From the NCBI GenBank assembly GCA_944472135.2, contig OX235270.1, forward strand, positions 145,963,632 to 146,027,631: 64,000 nucleotides of DNA. The letters run 5' to 3'. Both the position numbers and the translations under genes were made by a program. Positions 42,601 through 53,153 of this stretch are shown piece after piece. Every line of letters starts with the position of its first letter. The first letter of the stretch is position 1. The notes below the pieces were generated by a model that ran no database searches, was not told where the DNA came from, and was given only the letters and a program-made list of their open reading frames with translations. This DNA is from Trichobilharzia regenti (taxonomy: Eukaryota; Platyhelminthes; Trematoda; Strigeidida; Schistosomatidae).

Positions 42601-42604
42601 CGCG

Positions 42605-42987
42605 AAATCCCTGTTGGTTTTCAATGGTTCTCTAGCTGAATAACATCAATTTGTGGTCTAACCTGTAAATCAAAATGTATGACATAAAACGTTGACTACT
42701 TACAAGTAGTATGAACATTGTCGTGAAATAATTTAACTGAGAATAAAGTGGATAGTTTTAGAATATCAATAATTAAGGGGATATTTGCAAGCAGAATGAA
42801 GCAATTCATTATAATTTCATCATTTCGTGATAGAAAAAATAAACTATGAAAAATAATGAAAGTCATCATGGTCAAATTGATAATTATGAAAATTCTTTTC
42901 GATAAATTCCTCTTCTGGCTCTACAATTATATACATGTGTTTTATAGATATGTGAATGAATATTTTTGCTAAATTATGAAAATAATT
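42605..42987. other. Flanking AT-rich DNA
   Basis: No gene. A stretch at 42895-42965 (CTGGCTCTACAATTATATAC) resembles 58895-58950. Confidence 0.45.
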
Positions 42988-43000
42988 TATAATGTCGTTA
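42988..43000 (+). repeat. Target site duplication, left
   Basis: TATAATGTCGTTA, repeated exactly at 45270-45282 on either side of the palindromic PLE. Confidence 0.85.
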
Positions 43001-44160
43001 ATATATGTGTAAAACTTGGGCACTGTGGTATTAAGTAATTCCATATTAGTTTGATTATTAAATGTATCACACAGTGAAACAGTATTGTATACTGGATGAC
43101 GTTTCGAACACAATTTATTGTTCATAATCATATCAATTTTTGTCACACGACTTCGAGATTTGATTTTTATAGTTTTCTCTGTCTTCTCCTATTTGTTGTA
43201 TGGGCAGTAGAATTTTCCATATATCTGGGACAGGTGTTGAATCATTCCTATTACATGTATTTGCAGTTGATTCGATAAACAAAGCTTCTGTTATCAATCT
43301 CTCCCTATACCCTGTGACATTAGATTTTAAAACTGTCATCCTATCCCATCCTATTGTATGGTTGTGTGTAACTGCATGTAGTGCTATAGCTGAACTACTC
43401 TCTAGATTTCTTATCTTATTCGGGTCAACCAATCTAGATTTAGCTAGGTTTTTATGTTCGGCTAGTCTGACTGCCCCTGTTCTACTAGTTTGACCTATGT
43501 ATTTGACCTCACAATCATTGCAGGGTATTAGATAAACTAAATTGTTTTGTTTTAATGGCTCTACAGGATCCTTTAACCGACAAAGCTTGTTTCTAATTGA
43601 GTTTGTGGGTTTGAATGCCACTTTTATTCCTGCCTTGTTAAGAATTCTGCGTAAGGCTTCCGAGGTTCCTTCTTTGTATGGAATTATTGTTGATGATTTA
43701 CATTCCTTATTGTTGGTGTCGTTATTAATATTATCATTATTATTATTATCACTATTGTTATTACCATTATTATTATTATTATTGTTATTATTATTATTGT
43801 TATCATTATTATTATTATCACTATCTCTGTTATCATTATTTATTTTATTTTTACATTTACTTACATATTTCTTGACTAATTTATCCGGGTAATTATTAAG
43901 TTTCAAGGCTTCTTTTATGTGTGTCACTTCCTGTCTTAGATTTTCCTTGGTACTACTTAGTTTTTGTGCTCTGTCACTTAAACATTTCACTAATCCTATT
44001 TTTACTGACATAGGATGGGATGATCGGAAATCCAAATATCTGTTTGAATGTGTGGGTTTTCTGTAAACACTAGTGTTTAACTTCCCATCTTCTTTCCTTT
44101 TAACGTTGCAATCTAACATTGGAAGTTCCCCTTCCTGACTTTCCAATTCATAAGTGAATT
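43001..44160 (-). mobile_element. Penelope-like element A, left arm of near-perfect palindrome
   Basis: Minus-strand PLE-A from its 3' terminus (CAGTGCCCAAGTTTTACACA at 43005-43024) to a 5' truncation inside the RT (QFTYELESQEGELPML). Bases 43041-44149 pair with 44161-45269. It has 40 nt more of 3' end than the right arm and 11 nt more at the centre. Confidence 0.92.
43133..44160 (-). CDS. PLE-A RT thumb, Asn-rich linker and GIY-YIG endonuclease, open frame (5'-truncated)
   Basis: Open in one frame down to a stop at 43133-43135. In a 352-residue reading that starts at 44191 inside the other arm, residues 25-55 (LDCNVKRKEDGKLNT, SVYRKPTHSNRYLDF) are the end of the PLE RT. Residues 118-161 are almost all Asn, encoded by an AAT/AAC repeat. 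Residues 219-310 form the GIY-YIG nuclease: VYLIP, paired Cys224/Cys227, KYIGQT (231-235), Arg237, Arg242, EH (245-246), EALFIE (302-307). DIWKILLP closes the protein. The RT catalytic core is missing and there is no native start, so this is a relic or a nuclease-only frame. The intact frame suggests recent origin. Confidence 0.85.
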
Positions 44161-45269
44161 GAATTGGAAAGTCAGGAAGGGGAACTTCCAATGTTAGATT
44201 GCAACGTTAAAAGGAAAGAAGATGGGAAGTTAAACACTAGTGTTTACAGAAAACCCACACATTCAAACAGATATTTGGATTTCCGATCATCCCATCCTAT
44301 GTCAGTAAAAATAGGATTAGTGAAATGTTTAAGTGACAGAGCACAAAAACTAAGTAGTACCAAGGAAAATCTAAGACAGGAAGTGACACACATAAAAGAA
44401 GCCTTGAAACTTAATAATTACCCGGATAAATTAGTCAAGAAATATGTAAGTAAATGTAAAAATAAAATAAATAATGATAACAGAGATAGTGATAATAATA
44501 ATAATGATAACAATAATAATAATAACAATAATAATAATAATAATGGTAATAACAATAGTGATAATAATAATAATGATAATATTAATAACGACACCAACAA
44601 TAAGGAATGTAAATCATCAACAATAATTCCATACAAAGAAGGAACCTCGGAAGCCTTACGCAGAATTCTTAACAAGGCAGGAATAAAAGTGGCATTCAAA
44701 CCCACAAACTCAATTAGAAACAAGCTTTGTCGGTTAAAGGATCCTGTAGAGCCATTAAAACAAAACAATTTAGTTTATCTAATACCCTGCAATGATTGTG
44801 AGGTCAAATACATAGGTCAAACTAGTAGAACAGGGGCAGTCAGACTAGCCGAACATAAAAACCTAGCTAAATCTAGATTGGTTGACCCGAATAAGATAAG
44901 AAATCTAGAGAGTAGTTCAGCTATAGCACTACATGCAGTTACACACAACCATACAATAGGATGGGATAGGATGACAGTTTTAAAATCTAATGTCACAGGG
45001 TATAGGGAGAGATTGATAACAGAAGCTTTGTTTATCGAATCAACTGCAAATACATGTAATAGGAATGATTCAACACCTGTCCCAGATATATGGAAAATTC
45101 TACTGCCCATACAACAAATAGGAGAAGACAGAGAAAACTATAAAAATCAAATCTCGAAGTCGTGTGACAAAAATTGATATGATTATGAACAATAAATTGT
45201 GTTCGAAACGTCATCCAGTATACAATACTGTTTCACTGTGTGATACATTTAATAATCAAACTAATATGG
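44161..45269 (+). mobile_element. Penelope-like element A, right arm of near-perfect palindrome
   Basis: Plus-strand copy, 1109 nt, the same length as its partner segment 43041-44149. Starts ELESQEGEL and ends at CTAATATGG, where the left TSD sequence reappears. I saw no mismatch with the left arm in the parts compared, and the two translations are identical over the whole shared frame. Confidence 0.92.
44164..45177 (+). CDS. PLE-A RT thumb and GIY-YIG endonuclease, second identical frame
   Basis: 337 codons ending at the stop at 45175-45177; the upstream limit is the palindrome centre, and the first codon is TTG, not a true start. Protein content is identical to the left arm: RT end, Asn-rich linker, Cys pair, KYIGQT, R..EH, EALFIE, DIWKILLP. 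Both arms preserve the nuclease residues expected for target nicking. Without an RT core it could only act in trans. Confidence 0.85.
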   Translation: MESQEGELPMLDCNVKRKEDGKLNTSVYRKPTHSNRYLDFRSSHPMSVKIGLVKCLSDRAQKLSSTKENLRQEVTHIKEALKLNNYPDKLVKKYVSKCKNKINNDNRDSDNNNNDNNNNNNNNNNNNGNNNSDNNNNDNINNDTNNKECKSSTIIPYKEGTSEALRRILNKAGIKVAFKPTNSIRNKLCRLKDPVEPLKQNNLVYLIPCNDCEVKYIGQTSRTGAVRLAEHKNLAKSRLVDPNKIRNLESSSAIALHAVTHNHTIGWDRMTVLKSNVTGYRERLITEALFIESTANTCNRNDSTPVPDIWKILLPIQQIGEDRENYKNQISKSCDKN

Positions 45270-45282
45270 TATAATGTCGTTA
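45270..45282 (+). repeat. Target site duplication, right
   Basis: TATAATGTCGTTA, exact match to 42988-43000. Confidence 0.85.
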
Positions 45283-45830
45283 GTTGCTTCGCTTATGATA
45301 ATCGCTATCAGCTGTCAGACATATATATATATAGCCTTATCAAATAACTCTAAACTTAATAAGGATGAAAACCTCTCCATACTGATTTTTTTTTGACTGA
45401 TTATATCACAAATTTCATTACTGTGTGTGTATATATATTTCCAATTTTCTCATCGTTGTATCTTGAAAAAATCATGCTTAGAGAGTAAGTCTGTCTTTTG
45501 CTCAAATTTTATCCCTGTTTATGTATATACAGACAGTTGCATGGATAACATGAGCGCGTACAACTGACTAACTAACTAACTAACTGGATGGCTGTATTGA
45601 TTATCGTGTAATTCCAAATTTCTGTGTTGTGTTTCTATCTTCAAACTTAATTTTCTTTTCTTTACCTTCTCTTTTAAAATTGTCTGAAGGAAAGGGAAAT
45701 GGGTTATGGATAGGAATGTTAAAAGAAAGACAATTAGAAGAAGAACAGGAAACAGAGAGTGAGTGGAGATAGTGGGCGGGGGGGGGGTATAGGAAGTGAA
45801 ACGCAAGAAGGATCATTCACAGTCTGTGAT
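45283..45830. other. AT-rich spacer
   Basis: Native sequence between the palindromic PLE and an RTE-2 copy. TA run near 45322, AACT repeats near 45568, G-run 45777-45787. No gene. Confidence 0.5.
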
Positions 45831-45834
45831 GAGA

Positions 45835-47175
45835 ATAAAAGATGAACTGGATACAGAAATCCAACCCTCACCGGAACAAGCTGGATTCAAGAAAGCCAAA
45901 TCATATGCTAATCAAATAGCAATTCTACTCATATTCAGCGAATAAAGCGTAGAACTACAGTCAAACCTCTCTCTCTACCTCACCTTCATCGATTCCAAAA
46001 AGGTCTTCACCAGACAGTTTTGACTGAAAAGTAACTTACACTACGGCGTGCAGCGCCAAAGTTTTCATCAACCTCAATCAACCAACAACTGGCTATGTGA
46101 CAATTTCAAGTGTCAGGTGATCAACGACGGAGAACTCAGTGACGCCTGCCTTTGAAGTGCGAATACAGGAGTAAGACAAGCTGGCTAGCTGCCTATTATA
46201 ACCAACGATGGATGATATTCTTAGTTTTGGTGGACTGACTGGATCGTGCGTCAGACTGCGCATTGGGAGTGAGAGTGAGTGAAAAACGTCAGACCGATAA
46301 GAAGACTCCAGATGATCTAGACTACACGGACGATTTGTGTGTAATGTCGCTCAAACTCGAAGATTCACAGGCGAAAGTTAACAAGTTGGCAGAGGAGGCT
46401 GGCAGCAAGGACAGGACTTCATGTGAACATGACGGAGAAGACGGAGGTGATGAAGATAACAAACAACAACAATCAGCACCAATCACTATCAACGGAAGAA
46501 GGCCAATTCCTTCAATTATGTGGTCAACATCCTTCCAGCTATAGACCAGGCCACGGCGTGGTAGATGAGGATGTCAAAACCAACCATGATCGGAAAGGAG
46601 AGCCAGTCCTTCATCACTCCGGAGGTCAGTTGGAAATCCTCTACACTCCGTCTCAGTATAAACAACAAAATCCATCAATGTCAAATCAGTGAGTTGTTCT
46701 ATATGGGTGAGAAACTCGCACTGCACATCACGGAAGGCATTTGGAAGAGCCAGCTAACTGCAGGCTTTCATCAGTAGTTGTCTTCACTGGTTCCACCATA
46801 TTGAAGGTGAAATGACCTGTGACAAAGAATCAGTAAGGGGAAACTCTTGGAATGAATCAACCAAGAAGGTGTTGCTCAACAAATATTAAGAGGGAAATGG
46901 AAATAGAATTGAGACATCCTGAGGAGAGACCAACATATGGCATCACACGCCAACCAATTATTTACTCAGTTGGAATCCTAGTGGGAAACACTTAAATGAG
47001 CCTGGGCGTTAAGATGGCATGTTGGATACCGTGCGCTGCGGCGTGGTGGGGATGAGAGACTAGGGGTAGTCATGAGGCTACCAAAAGATGCGCTTAAACA
47101 ATAGGACTAAATGGAAATGTGTTGTTGAAGCCCTTTGTTCTACTCGGGTCCCAAGGGAACAATAATAATAATAGT
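45835..47175 (+). mobile_element. RTE-2-type LINE, 3' portion (plus)
   Basis: EQAGFKKAKSYANQIAIL near 45880 (RT), a VNTGVRQ-equivalent near 46160, LDYTDDLCVMSLKLED near 46320 (YTDD for YADD), then C-terminal peptides and the tail CCTTTGTTCTACTCGGGTCC with AATAATAATAATAG at 47160. Broken frames. Shares a near-identical tract with 31690-32330. Confidence 0.83.
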
Positions 47176-47194
47176 GTGGACTTATGGTGTGACC

Positions 47195-47357
47195 CAGCGA
47201 ATAAGCTAAATTGTTTTGTTCTAAAGGCTCCACTGTCAGGATTGATCCTTTAACCGACAAATCTTGTTTTCAATTGAGTTTGTGGGTAACTGAATGCCAA
47301 CCACTTTTATTCCTGCCAGCATTGTTAAGAATTCTGAGTAAGGTGGTTTCCACATTC
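47195..47357 (-). mobile_element. Penelope-like element A, short left arm (minus)
   Basis: Minus strand: AAGGATCAATCCTGACAGTG region and the KPTNS..NKICRL block, up to a junction near 47357. Its outer end is cut at the RTE-2 tail, so the 3' terminus is missing. Confidence 0.68.
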
Positions 47358-48030
47358 AATTACTCACAAACTCAATTAGAAACAAGCTTTGTCGGTTAAA
47401 GGATCCTGCCAGTGGAGCCTTTAGAACAAAACAATTTAGTTTACCTAATACCCTATCTGCAGTGATTGTCGGGTGAAATACATATTTACATACATTTATG
47501 AAATACATAGGTCAGGCGGTAGAACAGGGTCAGTCAGTCACACTAGCCGAGCATAAAAACCTACCAAAATCTAGATTAGTTGACCCGAATAAGATAAGAA
47601 ATCTAGAGAATAGTTTAGCTGGCCATAGCACTACATGCAGTTACACACAACTACATAATATGATGGATAGGGTAAGATGACAGTTTCAAAATCTAATGTA
47701 ACACGGTGGAGGGAGAGATTGATAACGGAAGCTTTGTTTATCGAATCAACTGAGAGAGAACACGTGTAAAAGGAATGATTCAACAACTGCCCATCCGGAT
47801 ATCTGGAAAATTCCACAACCCGTACGACAAATAAAAGGGAACAAAGAAAACTATAAAACTCAACTTTCGAAGTCATGTGATTACAACTGATATGATTATG
47901 AAGAATAAACTGTGTTTGAAACCTGGTCATCCAGTAAATACAAATACTGTTTCACTCACTGTGTGATATATCTAACAAACAAACCAACATGGAATTACTT
48001 ACTACCATAGTGCTCAAGTTTTACACAGAT
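47358..48030 (+). mobile_element. Penelope-like element A, right arm (plus)
   Basis: Plus strand from ACAAACTCAATTAGAAACAA through a decayed GIY-YIG (VKYI near 47475 and KYIGQAVEQGQSVTLAEHKN at 47500), DIWKIP and the terminal CATCCAGTAAATACAAATAC, CACTCACTGTGTGATAT and CATAGTGCTCAAGTTTTACAC. Contains a short local duplication of CATACATTTATGAAATACAT near 47480-47505. Confidence 0.75.
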
Positions 48031-48204
48031 ATTCATATAACTTCAAGTTAATCCTCATTCACTGTCGACGCATCTGTAATATGAGCTGACATGTCAACAG
48101 GAAGCCCAACATTTTAGTCAAGACAACCAACAGAAGAATGTAAATAGACTGAGGAAATAATAACTGATGCCAGTTACACATAAGAGATGGTTCTCGTAGC
48201 CTAA

Positions 48205-48345
48205 CAAGGTCTAGTGGATAGACCTTTGGCGTCTGAATCAATTCCCAGTTTTTTTTTGTTAGGAATAGCATCACTAGCTGAGGTTTCAAATAAGAGGGAA
48301 CGACGCGAATCCTCGGTTCCACTCCTAATTATCATCCATCAAACT
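48205..48345 (+). mobile_element. Degenerate Smα-like SINE
   Basis: GGTCTAGTGGATAGACCTTT (box A region) and CATCACTAGCTGAGGTTTCA followed by ATAAGAGGGAACGACGCGAA resemble the Smα promoter and hammerhead, but box B is lost and the ribozyme core reads CTGAGG with GGGAAC, so it is inactive. Confidence 0.6.
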
Positions 48346-48349
48346 GCTG

Positions 48350-50025
48350 AACAAAGAATATTTCAGTACATGTGACAATTTGATAATTTCGATTTATTGT
48401 CGATCTCCAGAATCTGTCTACATTCGCCCTGTCCATTTTCAATCCTGTATCTCTCTCTCCCTCTCCTTTCTCTCTTTCCTTCATTCTCATTCATTCCGTC
48501 TTTTCTGGACACATAAGTATATGCTGTTTATCTCATGCATGTACTCATTCATATAAAATTAATAGTCTTTCATACTTAGACCTTTTTAGTCTATCACCCC
48601 TAGTATACATATATATATTAAAAGCTTTTATGCTTTCTTTTTATTATTTATTTGTTTTAATGAGTGTTTGTTTCATCGAGTTTAGATTAAATCACGCGCA
48701 AAAATCAAAGACTGAAAACAAGTAGAGAAGCTAAAAGTTAATGGAGAATGAGGGGTGATTAAAAACACTAACAAATTTTCATACATACATACATACATAT
48801 ATATCCATTTTTTATGTATACGTATACTAATAATACTTAGAGTAAGGTACATATTCAGACATTCATAATCACCTGTGAAACGTAATTAACGAATTAATTG
48901 TCTTTCATCCACCGTTTGCTTCGCTTCATGAATAGAGATAGAGAATAATAAAATAGGACGAAGGCATTTCGAAAACAGCAATCATCAATCCTTAAAAAAA
49001 ATTATTGTTGTCACCTTCATAGTACTGATTTTATTAGTAAGTAGTTCAACACCATTTATTTCAAAAACTGAAAAGATCTGATTGTTTCTTTATTGTAATG
49101 CTTATATCAATCCCTCACTCCCTCTGTCTCATCATAACTTGTCAAATATACATTAGTGAATGTGTCGGTTCAATTAAAAAGAAAAGAGCCAAACAAACAA
49201 GAGCAAATAATAACAAAATAGTTGCATATTTCACTGATATTAATGTATTCTTTTTTGTTGTTGTTTTTTTTTCTTTTTTAAAAGTCCAATTGTGAACAAA
49301 TATTCGTTACAGGTTTTATCCCTCCCCAAAATCCGCCTCTCCTCTTCACTACTGCCTTTAATGGCTGTCGTTGATGAAGTCGTCTTTTTGTTGTTGTTGT
49401 TGTCCCTTGTTCATCTGTGTTAGTGCCAGATTAATTTTCACTCATAGGAAGTTTGTCTTTCTTTTGCCATGTGGAAATGCTGATGACGATCACATTTTAA
49501 CTTATTGTTGTTATCATGATGGTGTGAATGATGATGACGATGATGATGGCGAGGGGGAGGAGGGCATCATTTTTATTATAACTACTCCTAATATTAAAAT
49601 CACTGTGAGTAGTAGTAGTAGTGGTAATAATAATAGCATCATTATTACAAGAGCTATTATTTATGTTTACAATGCAAGTAAACAAATATCAGAGTCTACC
49701 TGTCAAACTAGTCATTAATGGATTCTAGTAGCATTGAATAAGTTTCATTTAGTTTCGTTTTGTCTTTTTTTTCAATTGTGATATTAAAATAAAATTAAAT
49801 ATACATGCATGCATGCATACATTATTATTATTATTATAAAAGTATTTTTAATGTAGATTTAATCTGTCTGTTGCATTGAATAGAAACAGCAATTATAGAT
49901 TGTATATTTTTAGTTGAACAAAAATGTAAACTTTTACCTTCTCTCTTGATTTCGTATGCTTCAAAATGCCCGGTTGAATTGTCAAACAGGCTGCATCCCG
50001 ATGACTGACTGAATGGCCTAAGAGC
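48350..50025. other. AT-rich stretch without supported gene
   Basis: CATA repeats at 48780-48800, GAT repeats near 49530, GCAT repeats at 49805-49820. The frame 49371-49718 is low-complexity (Asp and Ser runs from simple repeats) and not a credible gene. Confidence 0.5.
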
Positions 50026-50029
50026 TTCT

Positions 50030-50135
50030 CTTGTCAGGATAGAAGGTCCTTAACTCGAGCCCTGTTTTTAGTGAGCACTGGCGCAGAACTTATCCAGTAC
50101 TCACCCGGTTATCTAAGTGATGTCAGCTCGTGATT
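50030..50135 (+). repeat. Degenerate H2-like SINE tail
   Basis: TCCTTAACTCGAGCCC (decayed box B), CAGAACTTATCCAGTACTCA and GTGATGTCAGCTCGTGATTA follow the H2 order. The ribozyme core is lost. Confidence 0.5.
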
Positions 50136-50137
50136 AT

Positions 50138-51115
50138 TATTATTATTTCCTTTAATTTCTAGATGAATATGAGGATTCAGCCCCTCGTCTCCATTACGTT
50201 CAGTTATCTGCCAAGGTTTTCACCTAGCTCCACGTCTACCCACATGCTTCCATCTCCTCCTCACATCAACTCCTCCATGTAAACCCGCCCTCGTACTGAC
50301 GACCAACTCACCGCCCGCTTCCCTTTCGGATGCCATTCGAGTGATGGCCTAGCGTGTGATGTCAGTCACTTGATGGTCTGTTTTCTCAGAGTATGGCCAA
50401 TCCACCTCCATTTCTTTCTGCTTTCTTGTTGCACAGTCGGTTCCTGCTAGGTTGGTTCTCTCATTGCCAGAGATTCCACCCTGTTCCTGATCTATTCTGG
50501 TCGGCCACCTGATATTGAGTGGTATTCAGCGAAGACAGCTGTTGATGAAGTTGTGTAGTTTGTTCGAAGTGGTCTTCGTGACGTGCTGGCCAAGTCTCTG
50601 ATCCGTATGGTGAGTAGAACTGACTTCACATTGGAGTTGATAATCCGGATCTTATTTTCATTTGCATTCTGAGCAGTGCTGTTGACCTCCACACAGACTT
50701 GAGAGAAATGAAAGCTTGACTTGCCTTCCCGATCATTGCTTTGATGATATCCTAGTCAGTTCCGTCCGCCTGTAGTTGAAACGATGCTTCCCAGATAGAC
50801 AGGTAGGTAGGTAGGCAGGTAGGCAGGTAGGTAGGTAGGTAGGTAAGTGAAGGAGGTTGTTTCCTACAGATTTCTCCCTTTTATGCTGGCTGATTTGTTG
50901 TCTGTTGTTGTTATTGCTGGTGTTGCTGTTGGTGTTGGCCAGGAATCTTCATCACCACAACTGTTTTTTCTATGTTCAGCTGAAGTCCTATCTTCTCCGG
51001 AAGCTTCTTCTGCCTATTTGTTGCTGCTTTTCACTTGAATATCTTCTAGTTTGTGGGGAATCAGACATATATCATCGGCGAAGTCCAGATCTTCCAAGTT
51101 TTTCTGTGTGTGGGT
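50138..51115 (-). mobile_element. RTE-2-type LINE 3' portion (minus), sister of 39.97-42.60 kb
   Basis: Nearly identical to 39968-40630 plus 42291-42540, but with only about 45 bp of the GGTA-type repeat (50800-50845) at the equivalent site. Tail, C-terminal peptides and FADD region in the same order. Broken frames. Confidence 0.84.
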
Positions 51116-51119
51116 CTAT

Positions 51120-53080
51120 TTCAGCTCGTGATGTTACCTGCAAAAAAGTGGGGAATTCAAGAGATTCGTCTTTAATCTTTGAACTATTCCATATAGAAAT
51201 GCAGAGAAGTTGATTAGACGATGGGTACTGATTATCAAAGCGTATCTTGGTCGCTAAAATGTATGACTCGTTTCTGCAAAATGCTGTAATTTTTTAATGC
51301 ATAGGAATAGAAGTTAGATAGAATAAAGCGTGTGTTCTGTAAGTTTGATTCAATCTATTTTGGTTGCATTTTTAACAGGTTTAAACCTTCAGTACAGGAA
51401 ATTTCTGTCGTGTGTGTGTGTGGGGGGGTGGGGGGTGGTTGGGTGATGTAGGATACATAGTACTAATTGGTGCTAACCAGCTCAAAACATAGGTCTTAGG
51501 TTACAACTTTTGTTTCCCTTTATATTAAATGAAAGTTAAATAATCACTGATTTGAATAACTTAACTAATCGTAAAGAAGACATTATGAAGCCCAGGTGGC
51601 TTGTTTGAGTAACGCTGGTGCCTACATATCAGCAATAAATTGTGCTCGAAAGATTATTAATAAATAAAACTGTATCATACTGTGTTTTTTGATCAGATTA
51701 TAGTACTTTGTCAGATGATTTTATGTTGGCTGTAGCAATCTGACGACTTACTCACAGGAATTCATTGTGATGTCAATAGAGATTCGACTATGAGCTTCAG
51801 TCAACCGCTAATAATTAATCTTTATAACTATCCTCAGAGATATCCTCCTTTTAAGAGCTCAGCTTGTCATACTAGGAGATTTTAATATTACACTGTCGAC
51901 ACTTTACCTGTAGAAACGAAATTTTAGCAGACATACAATCTCCTCCTATGCAGTACTCAACCTTGCCTAGGTCATGAAAAGAAAGAGGGCAAGTTGACCG
52001 TAAGGCTAACAAACCCTTTGAGCAACAGGAAACCCCTCCCAGCTGATTAGCTAGGAGAATGTGTTTACATTCTTGACCACAGTTTAATACAAGATGTGCA
52101 AAAATGAATGCTATCTCTCTCCCTTCTAAAATTTATTAATAATACAGTTTTAATCTAAGTTTGATTTCCTCAACATGTCCAAGTTCTGCAATTAGTAGCG
52201 TTGTCTGAGCTGGTTGGTTTAGTTACGGAGCTTTCGTCGTCCCCCTTCTGGACAACATTCCCTTTCGGTGCAAGTGTTAGCATAAAGTGAACTGATTTAA
52301 ATTGTTTTCATGAGTGATAGAATTTCGTCTCCTCCCGGTAACCATCTTTACATATGTATTGATCATTTTCTATTGACTTCGATTTTAAACATCCTGGTCA
52401 CATGGGATTTACTTTCTATTTCTTGGTATATTTGGTTTACATTGACATGTTTGTTCATTGTTCCGCAACCAAAACAACCCGCGTAGAGAACACTGGTAAT
52501 TGCAAATCATCCATCTGAGCTACAAATCTTCTCTATTATATCCAAGTTCATTAAGAGATACAGCAAGTGAAGTATCTTTAGGATCCTTATTTCATTGATT
52601 ATACGTAACAACCTCAGAGGCCGTCATTAATTTATATGTATATCATTGTTGAAATATTCAGCATGAATTTATGTACATCCACAACAAAACTTCGCGTCCT
52701 GTCATAGAACCATTCCCTTCTCTGAAGCAATAAATATTCTAATACTTTGGAATCCAACCCACACCTTACACTGTAAGCTGAACAGACGGTTTTAAGGTTT
52801 AATGTTGCGGTAGAAGTGTTGTTTATTATGAGGCCAGGTTGTTAGCCCGCCTCAGGATTGACTGACTGCTGTTTACTAAGTGAACTAGGTGCGGTTCAGG
52901 GATGCCTCGGACGTGAACCAAGCTACCATATCTCGTGTAGCGCTAGTGAACATATTACCACTGAAACACTGTCAAGCATACATAAGAATAATCACATTTT
53001 ATTATTAAAAAAATTAATTTGGAGTGTAAGTTATGTTTCATACACAATGGTTCATACTCTTGAGTTTGCATATCTAGTTC
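51120..53080. other. Mostly unassigned, with small PLE remnants
   Basis: 51640-51695 resembles the PLE-A terminal block (CAATAAATTGTGCTCGAAAG, ACTGTATCATACTGTG). 52310-52560 is a minus-strand relative of the PLE-B end (29375-29530). A G-rich run lies at 51421-51441. No gene. Confidence 0.45.
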
Positions 53081-53084
53081 ATTA

Positions 53085-53153
53085 AAGATAAGATTTTATT
53101 TTGATAAATCACACAGTGTTATACAGTCATACTGAATGATGACGTTTCGAACG
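53085..53153 (-). mobile_element. Penelope-like element A-prime, minimal left arm (minus)
   Basis: About 70 nt of the 3' end only: minus strand GCGTTCGAAACGTCATCATT, CACTGTGTGATTTATCAAAA. Equivalent to 37581-37655. Joined head to head with the plus copy that follows. Confidence 0.72.

Noticed and set aside
43542..43892. Leucine-rich open frames antisense to the PLE (43542-43892 plus, 44418-44768 minus)
   Set aside because: Antisense shadows of the Asn-rich linker repeat.
43041..45269. Palindrome as pure assembly artefact
   Set aside because: The 13-nt direct repeat exactly at the outer ends, the 11-nt asymmetric spacer and the extra 40 nt on the left arm are hard to explain by a foldback artefact, though long reads should still confirm it.
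49371..49718. 115-codon open frame
   Set aside because: Asp, Ser and Asn runs come from GAT, AGT and AAT simple repeats; no domain.
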